NCBI GenBank assembly: GCA_964632165.1
Contig: CAZWCZ010000001.1
Coordinates: 62,001-126,000 of the forward strand
Direction: 5' to 3'
Origin: SIG299 sp964632165
GTDB taxonomy: Bacteria > Bacillota > Clostridia > Lachnospirales > Lachnospiraceae
DNA: 64,000 nt
In this document: piece by piece, positions 1 to 7,922 of the stretch
How positions within the stretch are numbered: the first letter of the stretch is position 1
How the letters are laid out: every line of letters begins with the position of its first letter
The notes under the pieces: generated by a model
The model's input: only the letters and a program-made list of their open reading frames with translations
Databases searched by the model: none
Told to the model about the DNA's origin: nothing
Translations under genes and position numbers: made by a program

Positions 1-574
1 ATGCACGGATACCTGCACATACTTCTTCTGCCTGTTCTGTTGTTGCTACTTTGCCCGTTCCGATCGCCCAGATAGGCTCATAAGCGATCACTGCTGTTTT
101 TGCCTGTTCTGCTGTTACATTTAAAAATGCGATCTTGATCTGCATACGGATCCAATCCATGGTAACACCCTGTTCCCGCTGCTTCAGAGACTCTCCGCAG
201 CAGATGATCGGAGTGATACCGTGTTCAAATGCCTTTAAAACCTTCTTATTTACCGTTTCATCTGTTTCCGCAAAATATTCACGTCTCTCAGAGTGACCAA
301 GAATCACATACTTTACACCAATGTCAGTAAGCATGTTCGGAGCAATTTCTCCGGTATACGCACCGGATTCTTCATAGAACATATTCTCCGCACCGATTTC
401 GATATTACTTCCCTTTGCAGCCTCTATAGCCGTGGTCAGTGAAATTGCCGGTACACAGAACACAACATCTGCTTCCTCATTTTTTACGAGCGGTTTTAAT
501 TCCTCGATCAACTTGACTGTTTCGCTCGGTGTTTTATTCATTTTCCAGTTTCCTGCAATAATTTTTCTACGCAT
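1..574 (-). CDS. tpiA: Triosephosphate isomerase, C-terminal part cut by window edge
   Basis: Glycolytic enzyme that interconverts dihydroxyacetone phosphate and glyceraldehyde 3-phosphate in the cytoplasm. The first 191 codons are present and read MRRKIIAGNWKMNKT; the family's catalytic lysine sits in NWKMN, the electrophilic histidine in GHSERR, and the catalytic glutamate in YEPIWAIGTG. The reading frame runs off the left edge, so the last roughly 60 residues are missing. It is the third gene of a gap-pgk-tpiA run and begins 32 bases after pgk stops, so co-transcription is likely. Identification is very secure. Confidence 0.97.
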   Translation of the reverse strand, partial: MRRKIIAGNWKMNKTPSETVKLIEELKPLVKNEEADVVFCVPAISLTTAIEAAKGSNIEIGAENMFYEESGAYTGEIAPNMLTDIGVKYVILGHSERREYFAETDETVNKKVLKAFEHGITPIICCGESLKQREQGVTMDWIRMQIKIAFLNVTAEQAKTAVIAYEPIWAIGTGKVATTEQAEEVCAGIRA

Positions 575-606
575 GATGTACTGAATCCTTTCTAAACAAT
601 TCTGCT

Positions 607-1800
607 TTACTTATCGTTTGCTGCTGCTACTCCAGGTAATTCCTTGCCTTCCAGGAACTCCAGGGAAGCACCGCCGCCGGTAGAGATATGGGACATCTTG
701 TCGCCAAATCCTAACTGATTTACGGCTGCTGCAGAATCACCGCCGCCAATGATAGTCGTAGCATCGATGTTTGCCAGAGCTTCTGCCACTGCGATAGTAC
801 CCTTTGCAAAATTGGACATTTCAAATACGCCCATCGGTCCGTTCCAAACTACAGTCTTTGCATCCTTGATTGCCTCTGCATATAACTTGCAGGTAGCTTC
901 ACCGATATCAAGGCCTTCCTCATCCGGAGCAATGCCGCCAAGCGGAACCGTGTGATAAGGAGCATCATTGGAAAATTCCTTTGCAACTACAGTGTCAACA
1001 GGAAGCAATAACTTAACACCATTCTTTTCTGCCTTTGCAAGCATTTCCTTTGCATAGTCAAGATAATCTGCCTCAAGAAGGGACTTACCAACTTCATAGC
1101 CCTGAGCCTTCATGAATGTGTATGCCATGCCACCGCCGATGATCAGAGTATCTACCTTATCCAGGAGGTTGTTGATTACGGAAATCTTAGAGGAAACTTT
1201 GGAACCGCCAAGAATTGCAACAAACGGTCTTACCGGATTATTTACTGCATTTCCGAGGAAATCAATTTCCTTCTGCATCAAGTAACCAACAACTGCTGTA
1301 TCTACATACTGTGTTACACCAACATTAGAGCAGTGTGCTCTGTGAGCGGTACCAAATGCATCATTTACGAATACGTCACAAAGAGAAGCAAGTTCCTTGG
1401 AGAATGCTTCCCCATTCTTTGTTTCTTCTGCACGATAACGTGTATTTTCAAGAAGAACAACTTCGCCATCCTGCATTTCTTCTACTGCTGCCTTTGCATT
1501 CTCCCCGACTACAGTTGCATCAGCTGCAAAAGTAACCTTCTGTCCGAGTAACTTTTCCAGTGCTGCTGCTACAGGTGCTAAGGATAATTCCGGCTTTGGT
1601 TCTCCCTTCGGCTTTCCGAGATGGGAGCAAAGGATTACCTTTCCGCCGTCATTGATCAGCTTTTTGATCGTAGGAAGAGCTGCAACAAGACGGGTGTCAT
1701 CCGTGATCTTTCCTTCCTGGAGCGGAACATTAAAATCACATCTTACCAACACGCGTAAGCCCTTTACATTGATATCATCTACAGATTTCTTGTTTAACAT
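607..1800 (-). CDS. pgk: Phosphoglycerate kinase
   Basis: Cytoplasmic ATP-generating step of glycolysis, converting 1,3-bisphosphoglycerate and ADP to 3-phosphoglycerate and ATP. The 397-residue product has the usual family length and the marks RCDFNVPL near the N-terminus, LENTRY, a conserved GGSKVSSKI and the nucleotide-binding GGGDSAAA near the C-terminus. The start at MLNKKSVDD is chosen over a longer open frame (to 1905) because it matches family N-termini, follows a purine-rich GAGGAAAGGCAGG site, and the longer frame would translate the terminator hairpin behind gap. It lies between gap and tpiA. Confidence 0.97.
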   Translation of the reverse strand: MLNKKSVDDINVKGLRVLVRCDFNVPLQEGKITDDTRLVAALPTIKKLINDGGKVILCSHLGKPKGEPKPELSLAPVAAALEKLLGQKVTFAADATVVGENAKAAVEEMQDGEVVLLENTRYRAEETKNGEAFSKELASLCDVFVNDAFGTAHRAHCSNVGVTQYVDTAVVGYLMQKEIDFLGNAVNNPVRPFVAILGGSKVSSKISVINNLLDKVDTLIIGGGMAYTFMKAQGYEVGKSLLEADYLDYAKEMLAKAEKNGVKLLLPVDTVVAKEFSNDAPYHTVPLGGIAPDEEGLDIGEATCKLYAEAIKDAKTVVWNGPMGVFEMSNFAKGTIAVAEALANIDATTIIGGGDSAAAVNQLGFGDKMSHISTGGGASLEFLEGKELPGVAAANDK

Positions 1801-1851
1801 AATAAAATCCTGCCTTTCCTCGTAATAATTTATCATCGATGGGTTCCGATG

Positions 1852-1882
1852 AAAAAAAGATCCGGTCCCTAAAGACCGGACC
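1852..1882 (-). terminator. Intrinsic terminator between gap and pgk
   Basis: On the minus strand GGTCCGGTC (1882-1874), a six-base loop and GACCGGATC (1867-1859) form a 9-bp stem with one G-U pair, followed by seven T. It would end much of the gap transcript and let a fraction read into pgk-tpiA. Confidence 0.8.
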
Positions 1883-1925
1883 TTATATGGTCTGAATGAT
1901 TTCACAAACCTGCCGAGATCAAAAC

Positions 1926-2996
1926 TTATGCTAATTCAGCAAAGTATTTGATCGTTCTAACCATCTGGCTTGTGTAGGAGTTTTCGTTATCATACCAGGA
2001 AACAACCTGTACCTGATATAAATCTTCGCCAACCTTGCTAACCATTGTCTGAGTAGCATCAAATAAAGAACCGAATCTCATACCGATAACGTCAGAGGAA
2101 ACGATCTGATCTTCATTGTAACCGAAAGATTCACTTGAAGCAGCCTTCATTGCAGCATTGATGCCTTCCTTAGTTACGTCTGTGCCCTTAACAACTGCTG
2201 TAAGGATTGTAGTGGAACCTGTCGGAACAGGAACTCTCTGTGCAGAACCGATGAGCTTTCCGTTTAACTCAGGAATTACAAGACCGATAGCCTTTGCAGC
2301 ACCTGTGGAGTTAGGAACGATGTTTGCAGCGCCTGCACGTGCACGTCTGAAGTCACCCTTTCTGTGAGGACCGTCTAAGATCATCTGGTCACCTGTATAA
2401 GCATGGATCGTGCTCATGATACCGCTCTGGATCGGAGCGTAATCATTTAATGCCTTAGCCATAGGAGCTAAGCAGTTTGTAGTACAGGAAGCTGCAGAGA
2501 TGATCTGATCATCTGCTGTTAATGTATTTTCATTTACAGAGTAAACGACTGTCTTTAAATCATTGCCTGCCGGTGCGGAAATAACAACCTTCTTTGCACC
2601 TGCATTGATATGTGCCATGGACTTTTCCTTGGAGCAGTAGAAACCTGTACACTCAAGAACTACATCTACACCAAGTTCTCCCCATGGAAGATCCTGTGCC
2701 TTTGGCATAGCGTAAATAGTGATCTCCTTGCCATCTACAGTGATGGAACCAGGAACCTTTACTGTCTTGCCGTCTTCTTCAAAAACAGGCTCCTTGGAAG
2801 CTACTGTGTGAAGACCTTCGCCAAGCTTACCACAGTATCCACCCTGAGCTGTGTCATACTTTAATAAGTTTGCTAACATTGCCGGGCTTGTTAAATCGTT
2901 GATAGCTACTACTTCGTATCCTTCTGCACCGAACATCTGTCTGAATGCGAGACGACCGATACGACCAAAACCGTTAATTGCAACTTTAACTGCCAT
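1926..2996 (-). CDS. gap: Glyceraldehyde-3-phosphate dehydrogenase
   Basis: NAD-dependent phosphorylating dehydrogenase of glycolysis, cytoplasmic tetramer. The Rossmann start VAINGFGRIGR, the catalytic SCTTNC cysteine box near residue 167, and the C-terminal WYDNENSY are all present. At 356 residues it is about 20 longer than the common bacterial enzyme; the extra length seems to be in the N-terminal half (region around GGYCGKLGEGLH and VFEEDGKTVKV). An AAGGAGG site sits 8 bases before the ATG. It is the first gene of the glycolytic run, with its own promoter at 3064-3092 and a terminator right behind it, so it is probably expressed above pgk and tpiA. Confidence 0.97.
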   Translation of the reverse strand: MAVKVAINGFGRIGRLAFRQMFGAEGYEVVAINDLTSPAMLANLLKYDTAQGGYCGKLGEGLHTVASKEPVFEEDGKTVKVPGSITVDGKEITIYAMPKAQDLPWGELGVDVVLECTGFYCSKEKSMAHINAGAKKVVISAPAGNDLKTVVYSVNENTLTADDQIISAASCTTNCLAPMAKALNDYAPIQSGIMSTIHAYTGDQMILDGPHRKGDFRRARAGAANIVPNSTGAAKAIGLVIPELNGKLIGSAQRVPVPTGSTTILTAVVKGTDVTKEGINAAMKAASSESFGYNEDQIVSSDVIGMRFGSLFDATQTMVSKVGEDLYQVQVVSWYDNENSYTSQMVRTIKYFAELA

Positions 2997-3063
2997 TTTT
3001 TAAATCCTCCTTGTTTTGAAAGAATACGCCTTCCGTATAGGATCACAGTACGTTTCTTTCATA

Positions 3064-3092
3064 ATTATTTCTTGTCCGACTGGGTTTGTCAA
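3064..3092 (-). promoter_or_regulatory. Sigma-A promoter of gap
   Basis: Minus strand TTGACA (3092-3087), 17-base spacer, AATAAT (3069-3064). The -35 box is perfect. The leader to the gap ATG is about 60 bases and contains a short inverted repeat (ATACG/CGTAT). Confidence 0.65.
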
Positions 3093-3225
3093 TTTTTTGT
3101 CAATCAACTTCTTCCCAAACACCGAACCTATATCCTATTTTAACTAATGAACGAAAAAAAGGCAAGCATAAAATACGTTTTCCTGCAACTTTTTTCTGCA
3201 AAGCACCGTTTCTCCGACCACACAA

Positions 3226-3256
3226 CAAAAAAAAGCGGTAAAAACCGCTTTTTTAA
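3226..3256 (-). terminator. Terminator overlapping the lepB stop codon
   Basis: AGCGGT and ACCGCT arms around an AAAA loop, flanked by long A and T runs, give an A-stem-T hairpin that works in both directions. On the minus strand it starts inside the stop codon of the signal peptidase gene. Confidence 0.85.
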
Positions 3257-3810
3257 TCTACCGTTCCAATCTTATCCCATGGATAGATGCGAAACACTAC
3301 CACTCCGTCTATTTCTGATTTTTTTACTACGCCAACCGTTTCTTCCCTGCTGTCCGAACTAATCGAACGATGGTCTCCCAGAACAAAGTACTCTCCTTCT
3401 CCAAGCGTCAGTCCGTCCGCGGCAATTCCTGCCCTACGCATCTCATCCAACCCGTAGTTTTCCGTAAGCGGCTCCCCGTTGATAAAGATCACCTGATCAA
3501 TAATCTGCACCGTCTCTCCCGGCAGTCCGATCACACGCTTGATATATTTTTTTTCTCCTGTCCCGTGTTGTTTTGTAAATACGATAATATCAAAGCGTTC
3601 CGGTCCGTCAAAATACCGGCTGACTTTTTCTATCAGGACCTGATCTCCATCCTGCAAAGTATTCTGCATGGATGTTCCACTGACCGCAATCTTTTCCAGA
3701 ACAAATTGCGGGATCAGATACACTACTGCAACTATGAGCAGTACATAACTTCCATATTCCAAAATTATCCTGCCATACTTTTTAAAAAAGCCATGTTCCT
3801 TATTCTGCAT
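3253..3810 (-). CDS. lepB: Signal peptidase I (first copy)
   Basis: Membrane-bound serine-lysine protease that removes signal peptides from exported proteins. One N-terminal membrane helix (YGSYVLLIVAVVYLI), the catalytic serine in SGTSMQ, the catalytic lysine in YIKRVIGLPGE, and the late box FVLGDHR...SSDSR are visible. The frame is open back to a TTG at 3831; the ATG at 3810 is preferred although both starts have only modest ribosome sites. It overlaps the end of rpoZ, so the two are translationally linked. A second copy lies at 39077-39640. Many exported proteins in this window would need such an enzyme. Confidence 0.93.
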   Translation of the reverse strand: MQNKEHGFFKKYGRIILEYGSYVLLIVAVVYLIPQFVLEKIAVSGTSMQNTLQDGDQVLIEKVSRYFDGPERFDIIVFTKQHGTGEKKYIKRVIGLPGETVQIIDQVIFINGEPLTENYGLDEMRRAGIAADGLTLGEGEYFVLGDHRSISSDSREETVGVVKKSEIDGVVVFRIYPWDKIGTVD

Positions 3811-4048
3811 CCTTTTCTTCGTCTCCGACAATCTTTACTTTTCCTTCATATACTTCTTCTACGGCAATAGATAACGGTTTATTGCACGGGATCCTGTCAG
3901 CAAGCGGTTCCGAACCGTCGATCAGCTGTCTCGCCCTTTTTGCGGTGGCAAGTACAACGGAATATCTGCTGTTTACGACCGGCTGTTCTCCTTCCTCTAC
4001 CTCGCTGTTCAATACCTCAATTAAATCTGCATAAGATGGATGTAACAT
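3800..4048 (-). CDS. rpoZ: RNA polymerase omega subunit
   Basis: Small subunit that helps fold and stabilise the beta-prime subunit of RNA polymerase. The 82-residue product starts MLHPSYADL and keeps the omega core SRYSVVLATAKRARQL followed by KPLSIAVEEV. It follows yicC by 47 bases. In Bacillus subtilis remA and gmk stand between yloC (yicC) and rpoZ; here they are absent. The C-terminal acidic tail is short. Confidence 0.92.
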   Translation of the reverse strand: MLHPSYADLIEVLNSEVEEGEQPVVNSRYSVVLATAKRARQLIDGSEPLADRIPCNKPLSIAVEEVYEGKVKIVGDEEKDAE

Positions 4049-4095
4049 GTTTTTCTCTCCTTTTTTAGTATTTTCGTACCAAAACGGTACGGATT

Positions 4096-4974
4096 TTATT
4101 CAATGTTCTGTATCTGTTCCCGGATCTTTTCGATTTCTGTTTTTAGATCAATGGCAATATTTGAAACTGTAATATCATTTGCCTTTGAAAGTGTTGTATT
4201 TGCCTCGCGGTTCATTTCCTGTGCCAGAAAATCCAACTTTCTCCCGACGTTTTCTGCTTCTTCAAGAGTAGTCAGCATGTTTGCGACATGAGCACGCAGC
4301 CGGACAGTTTCCTCATCTACGCAGATCTTATCGGCAAATACCGTAATCTCTGTGGCAAGCACGGAATCGTCCAGTTTTGTATCGCCCAGCAGCTCCTGCA
4401 CCTTATTCGTCAGCTTTTCCCGATACTCTGCAATGATCTGCGGCGAACGTTCCTCCACCCTGGAAACCAGCTCCAGTATTCCGCTCAGCTTCTGCACAAT
4501 ATCCTCTTTCAGATGATTTCCTTCTGCAATTCTGGCAGCTACGAATTTTTCTGCACATCCGCGCACGGCTGCCTCCAGATCATTCCAAAGATCATCTTCA
4601 TTTTCTGACTGTTCTTCCACGGAAAACACTTCCGGATACCTGGAAAGCGTTGATACACGGATATCGTCCTCCAGTTCAAACGTCTCTGCCATCCGACGGA
4701 GATGTTTTAAGTATTCCCCTGCGATTTCCTCATGATACCGGATGCAGGTTCCCACATCTGCGTCATTCTGATAGCTGATAAATACATCTACCTTTCCTCT
4801 GCTGATGTATTGTTTTAATACATTGCGCACTGCTGTTTCAAACATATTCAGTTTTCTTGGGATGCGGATAGAGACTTCACTGTATCTGTGATTTACCGCT
4901 TTCATCTCTACTGTGATCCTGCACCCGCCATTGACATATTCATATCTTCCAAAGCCTGTCATACTTTTGATCAT
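4096..4974 (-). CDS. yicC: YicC/YloC family endoribonuclease-like protein
   Basis: Family conserved across bacteria; E. coli YicC has been linked to stationary-phase survival and RNA decay. The 292-residue product begins MIKSMTGFGR, the family hallmark, with KAVNHRY shortly after, and ends with DFLAQEMNREANTTLSKAND, the conserved YicC C-terminal block. The start was placed here, not at 5127, because the extra 51 codons look non-coding and an ATGAGG site precedes this ATG. First gene of a yicC-rpoZ-lepB operon. Confidence 0.93.
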   Translation of the reverse strand: MIKSMTGFGRYEYVNGGCRITVEMKAVNHRYSEVSIRIPRKLNMFETAVRNVLKQYISRGKVDVFISYQNDADVGTCIRYHEEIAGEYLKHLRRMAETFELEDDIRVSTLSRYPEVFSVEEQSENEDDLWNDLEAAVRGCAEKFVAARIAEGNHLKEDIVQKLSGILELVSRVEERSPQIIAEYREKLTNKVQELLGDTKLDDSVLATEITVFADKICVDEETVRLRAHVANMLTTLEEAENVGRKLDFLAQEMNREANTTLSKANDITVSNIAIDLKTEIEKIREQIQNIE

Positions 4975-5088
4975 ATTGTTATGCACCTCATTTGTCCTTG
5001 TACATATATCTAATTCATTATAGATTATTTTTTTTCTCCCGTCAATCTCAAAAAATGCAGTTTTCCTCTTTTCCTTTTTAGGTACACA

Positions 5089-5126
5089 AAGGCGGCAAGG
5101 ACGTATCCATTTTCTCCCTGCCGCCA
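5089..5126 (-). terminator. Possible terminator behind the amidase gene
   Basis: GGCGGCA and TGCCGCC arms extend to an 11-bp stem with one mismatch; the run after it on the minus strand is only TTTGTG, so termination would be weak. Confidence 0.4.
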
Positions 5127-5154
5127 TTCTGCTGATGTGGTGCTCCGACTTTGA

Positions 5155-5940
5155 TCACCGGGAAACAATCAATGTATCATACCCCAGTCGTTTCAATTCT
5201 CTCTCCAACTCTGACGCCTGTTCCAGATCCTCTGTATTACCGACTCTGACAGCATACAGATCCTGAAACATTTCTATGGCAGCGGGATACCCCATTCTCT
5301 GAAGCTGTTCTGCCATACGCTCTGCGTTTTCTCTGTTTCGGAATAACCCGGTCTGTACCCGGTATCTTTCCGTTCCTGCCGGTTCGATCTCTTCCAGTTC
5401 TAACTGCCCTGTCTGCAAAAGCGTTCCGATGATGCCGTCGGCGATCGCCTGTGCAATTGCATCAAATTCCGCATCAAAAAGCGCATTATCCGCATCGGTA
5501 TTGATAAATCCTGCCTCTACTAAAACTGCAGGCATATCGCTTCGCCGAAGCACTGCCAGATTTTCTCTTTCGCTGATTCCAAGATCTTTAAAACCGACTT
5601 CCGACAGCTCCTGATTGATATTGTTTGCCATCAGTGCCGCCACTCCTCCGTCACGATATACCAATGTCTGCACTCCGGAATAAGTATTTGGCTCCGGACT
5701 GGAATTTCTGTGTATTGATACCAGATAGTCTGCATCCATCCTGTTTGCTATCCCGGCCTTTTCCGCCGGTGCCTGAAATACATCTTCCACTCTTGTAAAT
5801 TCTACTTCCACGCCGCGTTCCATCAACGCCTCTCCGACAGCAAGGGCAAGGGCAAGATTGTCCTCTTTTTCATTTCTCCCCTGATAGGATGCACCGCCAT
5901 CATATCCGCCGTGTCCGGCATCTATCACAATTTTAGCCAT
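5155..5940 (-). CDS. CwlC-like N-acetylmuramoyl-L-alanine amidase with SPOR domain
   Basis: Zinc amidase that cuts the bond between N-acetylmuramic acid and L-alanine of peptidoglycan. Residues 1-180 are an Amidase_3 domain: zinc histidine in IDAGHGGYDGG, the glutamate in NEKEDNLALA, the second histidine in SIHRNS, and the catalytic glutamate in VLVEAGFIN. Residues 190-261 are a SPOR domain (RYRVQTGLFRNRENAE, YAVRVG) that would bind glycan. There is no signal peptide: the protein starts directly with MAKIVIDAGHGG. This is the exact layout of B. subtilis CwlC, a sigma-K-dependent mother-cell lysis enzyme. A sigma-K-like promoter is present just upstream. Function in mother-cell lysis is inference. 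Confidence 0.9.
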   Translation of the reverse strand: MAKIVIDAGHGGYDGGASYQGRNEKEDNLALALAVGEALMERGVEVEFTRVEDVFQAPAEKAGIANRMDADYLVSIHRNSSPEPNTYSGVQTLVYRDGGVAALMANNINQELSEVGFKDLGISERENLAVLRRSDMPAVLVEAGFINTDADNALFDAEFDAIAQAIADGIIGTLLQTGQLELEEIEPAGTERYRVQTGLFRNRENAERMAEQLQRMGYPAAIEMFQDLYAVRVGNTEDLEQASELERELKRLGYDTLIVSR

Positions 5941-5946
5941 AAAAAA

Positions 5947-5995
5947 CCTCCGGCAACTCTTCTTTTCCTAAGATATGCCGGAGAGATCCATTTGT
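5947..5995 (-). promoter_or_regulatory. Sigma-K-like promoter inside a ribosome-site-hiding terminator hairpin
   Basis: On the minus strand CTCCGGCA (5983-5976) pairs with TGCCGGAG (5955-5948) and is followed by GTTTTTT, an intrinsic terminator shape. The 3' arm contains the GGAGG ribosome site (5951-5947) of the amidase, 6 bases before its ATG. Overlapping the 5' arm is CATATCTTA (5977-5969), matching the sigma-K -10 consensus CATAnnnTA, with AC (5995-5994) 16 bases upstream as in sigma-K -35 elements. RNA started here would lack the 5' arm, leaving the ribosome site free. Confidence 0.55.
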
Positions 5996-6001
5996 TACAT
6001 C

Positions 6002-6931
6002 CTATCTTCCGTCTTCATAATAAATCGCCATCCGGATTCCCTGGGCAAAATCTCCAAAGCCCTCTCCGAACAGATTTATCCCGCCTTTTTCCGTCGCATT
6101 TTCCTTAATCCCAATGCGGACAGAAATATAATCGGAAGCATTCAGTGAATAACTTCCTAACGGCATCTCACTGATTTTGAGGTCGTCAATGTACGTACCG
6201 TCTTCCGTCAGCTTCCATGTTTTTAAAATACCGTACTGCGTGTTTTTGTCCGGCCACCATTCCGGATTCCAGTTTCCGCGTCTGCCGCCAAAGTCCGACG
6301 GACACCGCCACGTACCTGCTTCTATTCCGTTGACCCAGACCGTAATATCCGACGGACAGTCCATATTATATTCGTGGTCTTCAGAACAAATTTCCATGGA
6401 AAGTTCCATTCTTGTCTCTTTTGCGGTCTTCAGCACATGATTCGGGAACCGATATTCCACATATCCCTCTCCGAACCACAAAAGTTTCGCTCCGGCTCTG
6501 TCCTGATGATAAAAACATCTCGGCTCATCTTCCTCCCCGATCGGTCCTTTTTCACTGACCAGTCCGCAAGTAGGTGATACTTTATAATCCACATAGGAAC
6601 CTATCGGCATATTGATCACTTCGACCTTTTCCATTCCAATGGCACTCACTGTTTCGACCACTACTTTTTCTGCCGCTTTCCGGCAAACCTTCATCGAACC
6701 GCGCACCGCCGGCAGCAATTCTGTCTTGATCAGCCCTGCCTCTTCCAGGACTTTCACATGCATTGCCGCAGAAGAAGGCGGGATCTGCATCCGTTCCGCT
6801 ATCTCATTGACATTCAGACTGCAATGATTTAACAATTTCAGAAGCTCGATCCTCACTTCCGACGAAAGTGCCTTTCCTATCCTTGTAAGCTTTTCCGTAT
6901 TATCCAGGCTTAACTCTATTGTTTGACTCAT
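6002..6931 (-). CDS. ArsR/SmtB-type regulator with large C-terminal domain
   Basis: A 309-residue protein. Residues 10-95 form a winged helix of the ArsR type (KALSSEVRIELLKLL, PPSSAAMHVKVLEEAGLI). Residues 105-305 are a beta-rich domain of unknown role with many aromatic and Cys residues (PTCGLVSEKG, CFYHQDRAGAKLLWFGEGY, DCPSDITVWVNG, WWPDKNTQYG), which resembles a carbohydrate- or ligand-binding sandwich more than a simple metal sensor. ArsR proteins are usually about 100 residues, so the tail is a clear addition. It follows two COG0523 GTPases by 45 bases and is probably in their operon, which suggests but does not prove metal response. Confidence 0.8.
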   Translation of the reverse strand: MSQTIELSLDNTEKLTRIGKALSSEVRIELLKLLNHCSLNVNEIAERMQIPPSSAAMHVKVLEEAGLIKTELLPAVRGSMKVCRKAAEKVVVETVSAIGMEKVEVINMPIGSYVDYKVSPTCGLVSEKGPIGEEDEPRCFYHQDRAGAKLLWFGEGYVEYRFPNHVLKTAKETRMELSMEICSEDHEYNMDCPSDITVWVNGIEAGTWRCPSDFGGRRGNWNPEWWPDKNTQYGILKTWKLTEDGTYIDDLKISEMPLGSYSLNASDYISVRIGIKENATEKGGINLFGEGFGDFAQGIRMAIYYEDGR

Positions 6932-6976
6932 GTCAGTTTCCTTCCCAAAAACAGCTGTATAAAAAGCCTGCTTCCA

Positions 6977-7921
6977 TCAATTCATATAAATAAGATGTTC
7001 TTCCGGTTTTTGGGTCAGCGCAATCTTTTCCAGATAAAGAACCGGGCCTTCCCCTTCATATTCCTTATAATATTCGCACTTGATCTTTGCTGTTACCTGC
7101 ACCCACTCCCGCATCTTAAAATAATTTGCCTGTTCGCCCTTACAAAGGAATCCGATAAATGTAATATCATCCGCACAGCAGGTCATGGCAAATCTGCCCG
7201 GTACAAACGTCCCCTTCGGAAGTTCTTTTCCACGGTATACCATGGCAGTAAAGGAAACCGTTTTCCCCTCATACTTTTTAGGATCATCCAGTGCATCCAG
7301 ATAAAAAATCCCATAATCATCATCTTCAATCTGAATGACCGGTGCTTCCAGATCATATGGCAGCTCGATCTCATCTTCAACGCCGTCTTCTCCATCCAAT
7401 GCTTCATAAACCACTTGTGCACGGCGGTTTAACGTCCTTACCGCTTTTCTGAAAGAATTCTTCTTTGTTTCGGCAGTACAGCGGTTAAAGATAACCAGTT
7501 CCGTAAACCCGATCTGTTCCATCATCATCTGCCGCATATTACTCATATACGTTTCAAATGTTGCAGCATCTACCGTTGTGATCGTCTGCGCCAGTTCCCA
7601 GCCGGAAGGAAATCCATTCTGCAAGAATTTTGACACGCTCCATGTTCCGTTAAACTCGATCATTACCTTTTCCGGACGATAGGTCTTTTTTATCTCCATC
7701 AAAAATTTCGGACTCAGATCCTCCTCGTTTTCTACCGTAAGAACCGTAACCTTTTTTTCAGCAAGAATATCCATATCATATTCTTCCTCTCCTTCTTCAC
7801 ACAAAAGGAGTACGGTCTTTTCTCCGTCTAAAAATTCACTGTCCTGAAGAGTATCTCGTAAGAATGTTGTTTTTCCGCTGTCTAAAAATCCTGTGATCAA
7901 ATAAACAGGTGTCATGTTCAT
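6977..7921 (-). CDS. COG0523 (CobW/P47K) GTPase with YcgQ-like C-terminal domain
   Basis: Metal-chaperone-type GTPase. The P-loop GFLDSGKTT lies at residues 11-19, and the family's hydrophobic strands and ERN-like IFNRCTAETKK follow. The usual CxCC metal motif after the first strands is not present (VLLLCEEGEEE instead). Residues 195-310 do not look like a CobW C-terminal domain; KYEGKTVSFTAMVYR and RFAMTCCADDITFIGFL resemble the C-terminal domain of the YcgQ/TIGR03943 proteins encoded beside YcgR permeases. That pairing in one chain is unusual. It starts 2 bases from the stop of the upstream GTPase gene. Likely role in zinc allocation is inference. Confidence 0.82.
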   Translation of the reverse strand: MNMTPVYLITGFLDSGKTTFLRDTLQDSEFLDGEKTVLLLCEEGEEEYDMDILAEKKVTVLTVENEEDLSPKFLMEIKKTYRPEKVMIEFNGTWSVSKFLQNGFPSGWELAQTITTVDAATFETYMSNMRQMMMEQIGFTELVIFNRCTAETKKNSFRKAVRTLNRRAQVVYEALDGEDGVEDEIELPYDLEAPVIQIEDDDYGIFYLDALDDPKKYEGKTVSFTAMVYRGKELPKGTFVPGRFAMTCCADDITFIGFLCKGEQANYFKMREWVQVTAKIKCEYYKEYEGEGPVLYLEKIALTQKPEEHLIYMN

Positions 7922-7922
7922 C

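Noticed and set aside
1801..1905. N-terminal extension of phosphoglycerate kinase
   Set aside because: It would translate the terminator hairpin behind gap and has no family match.
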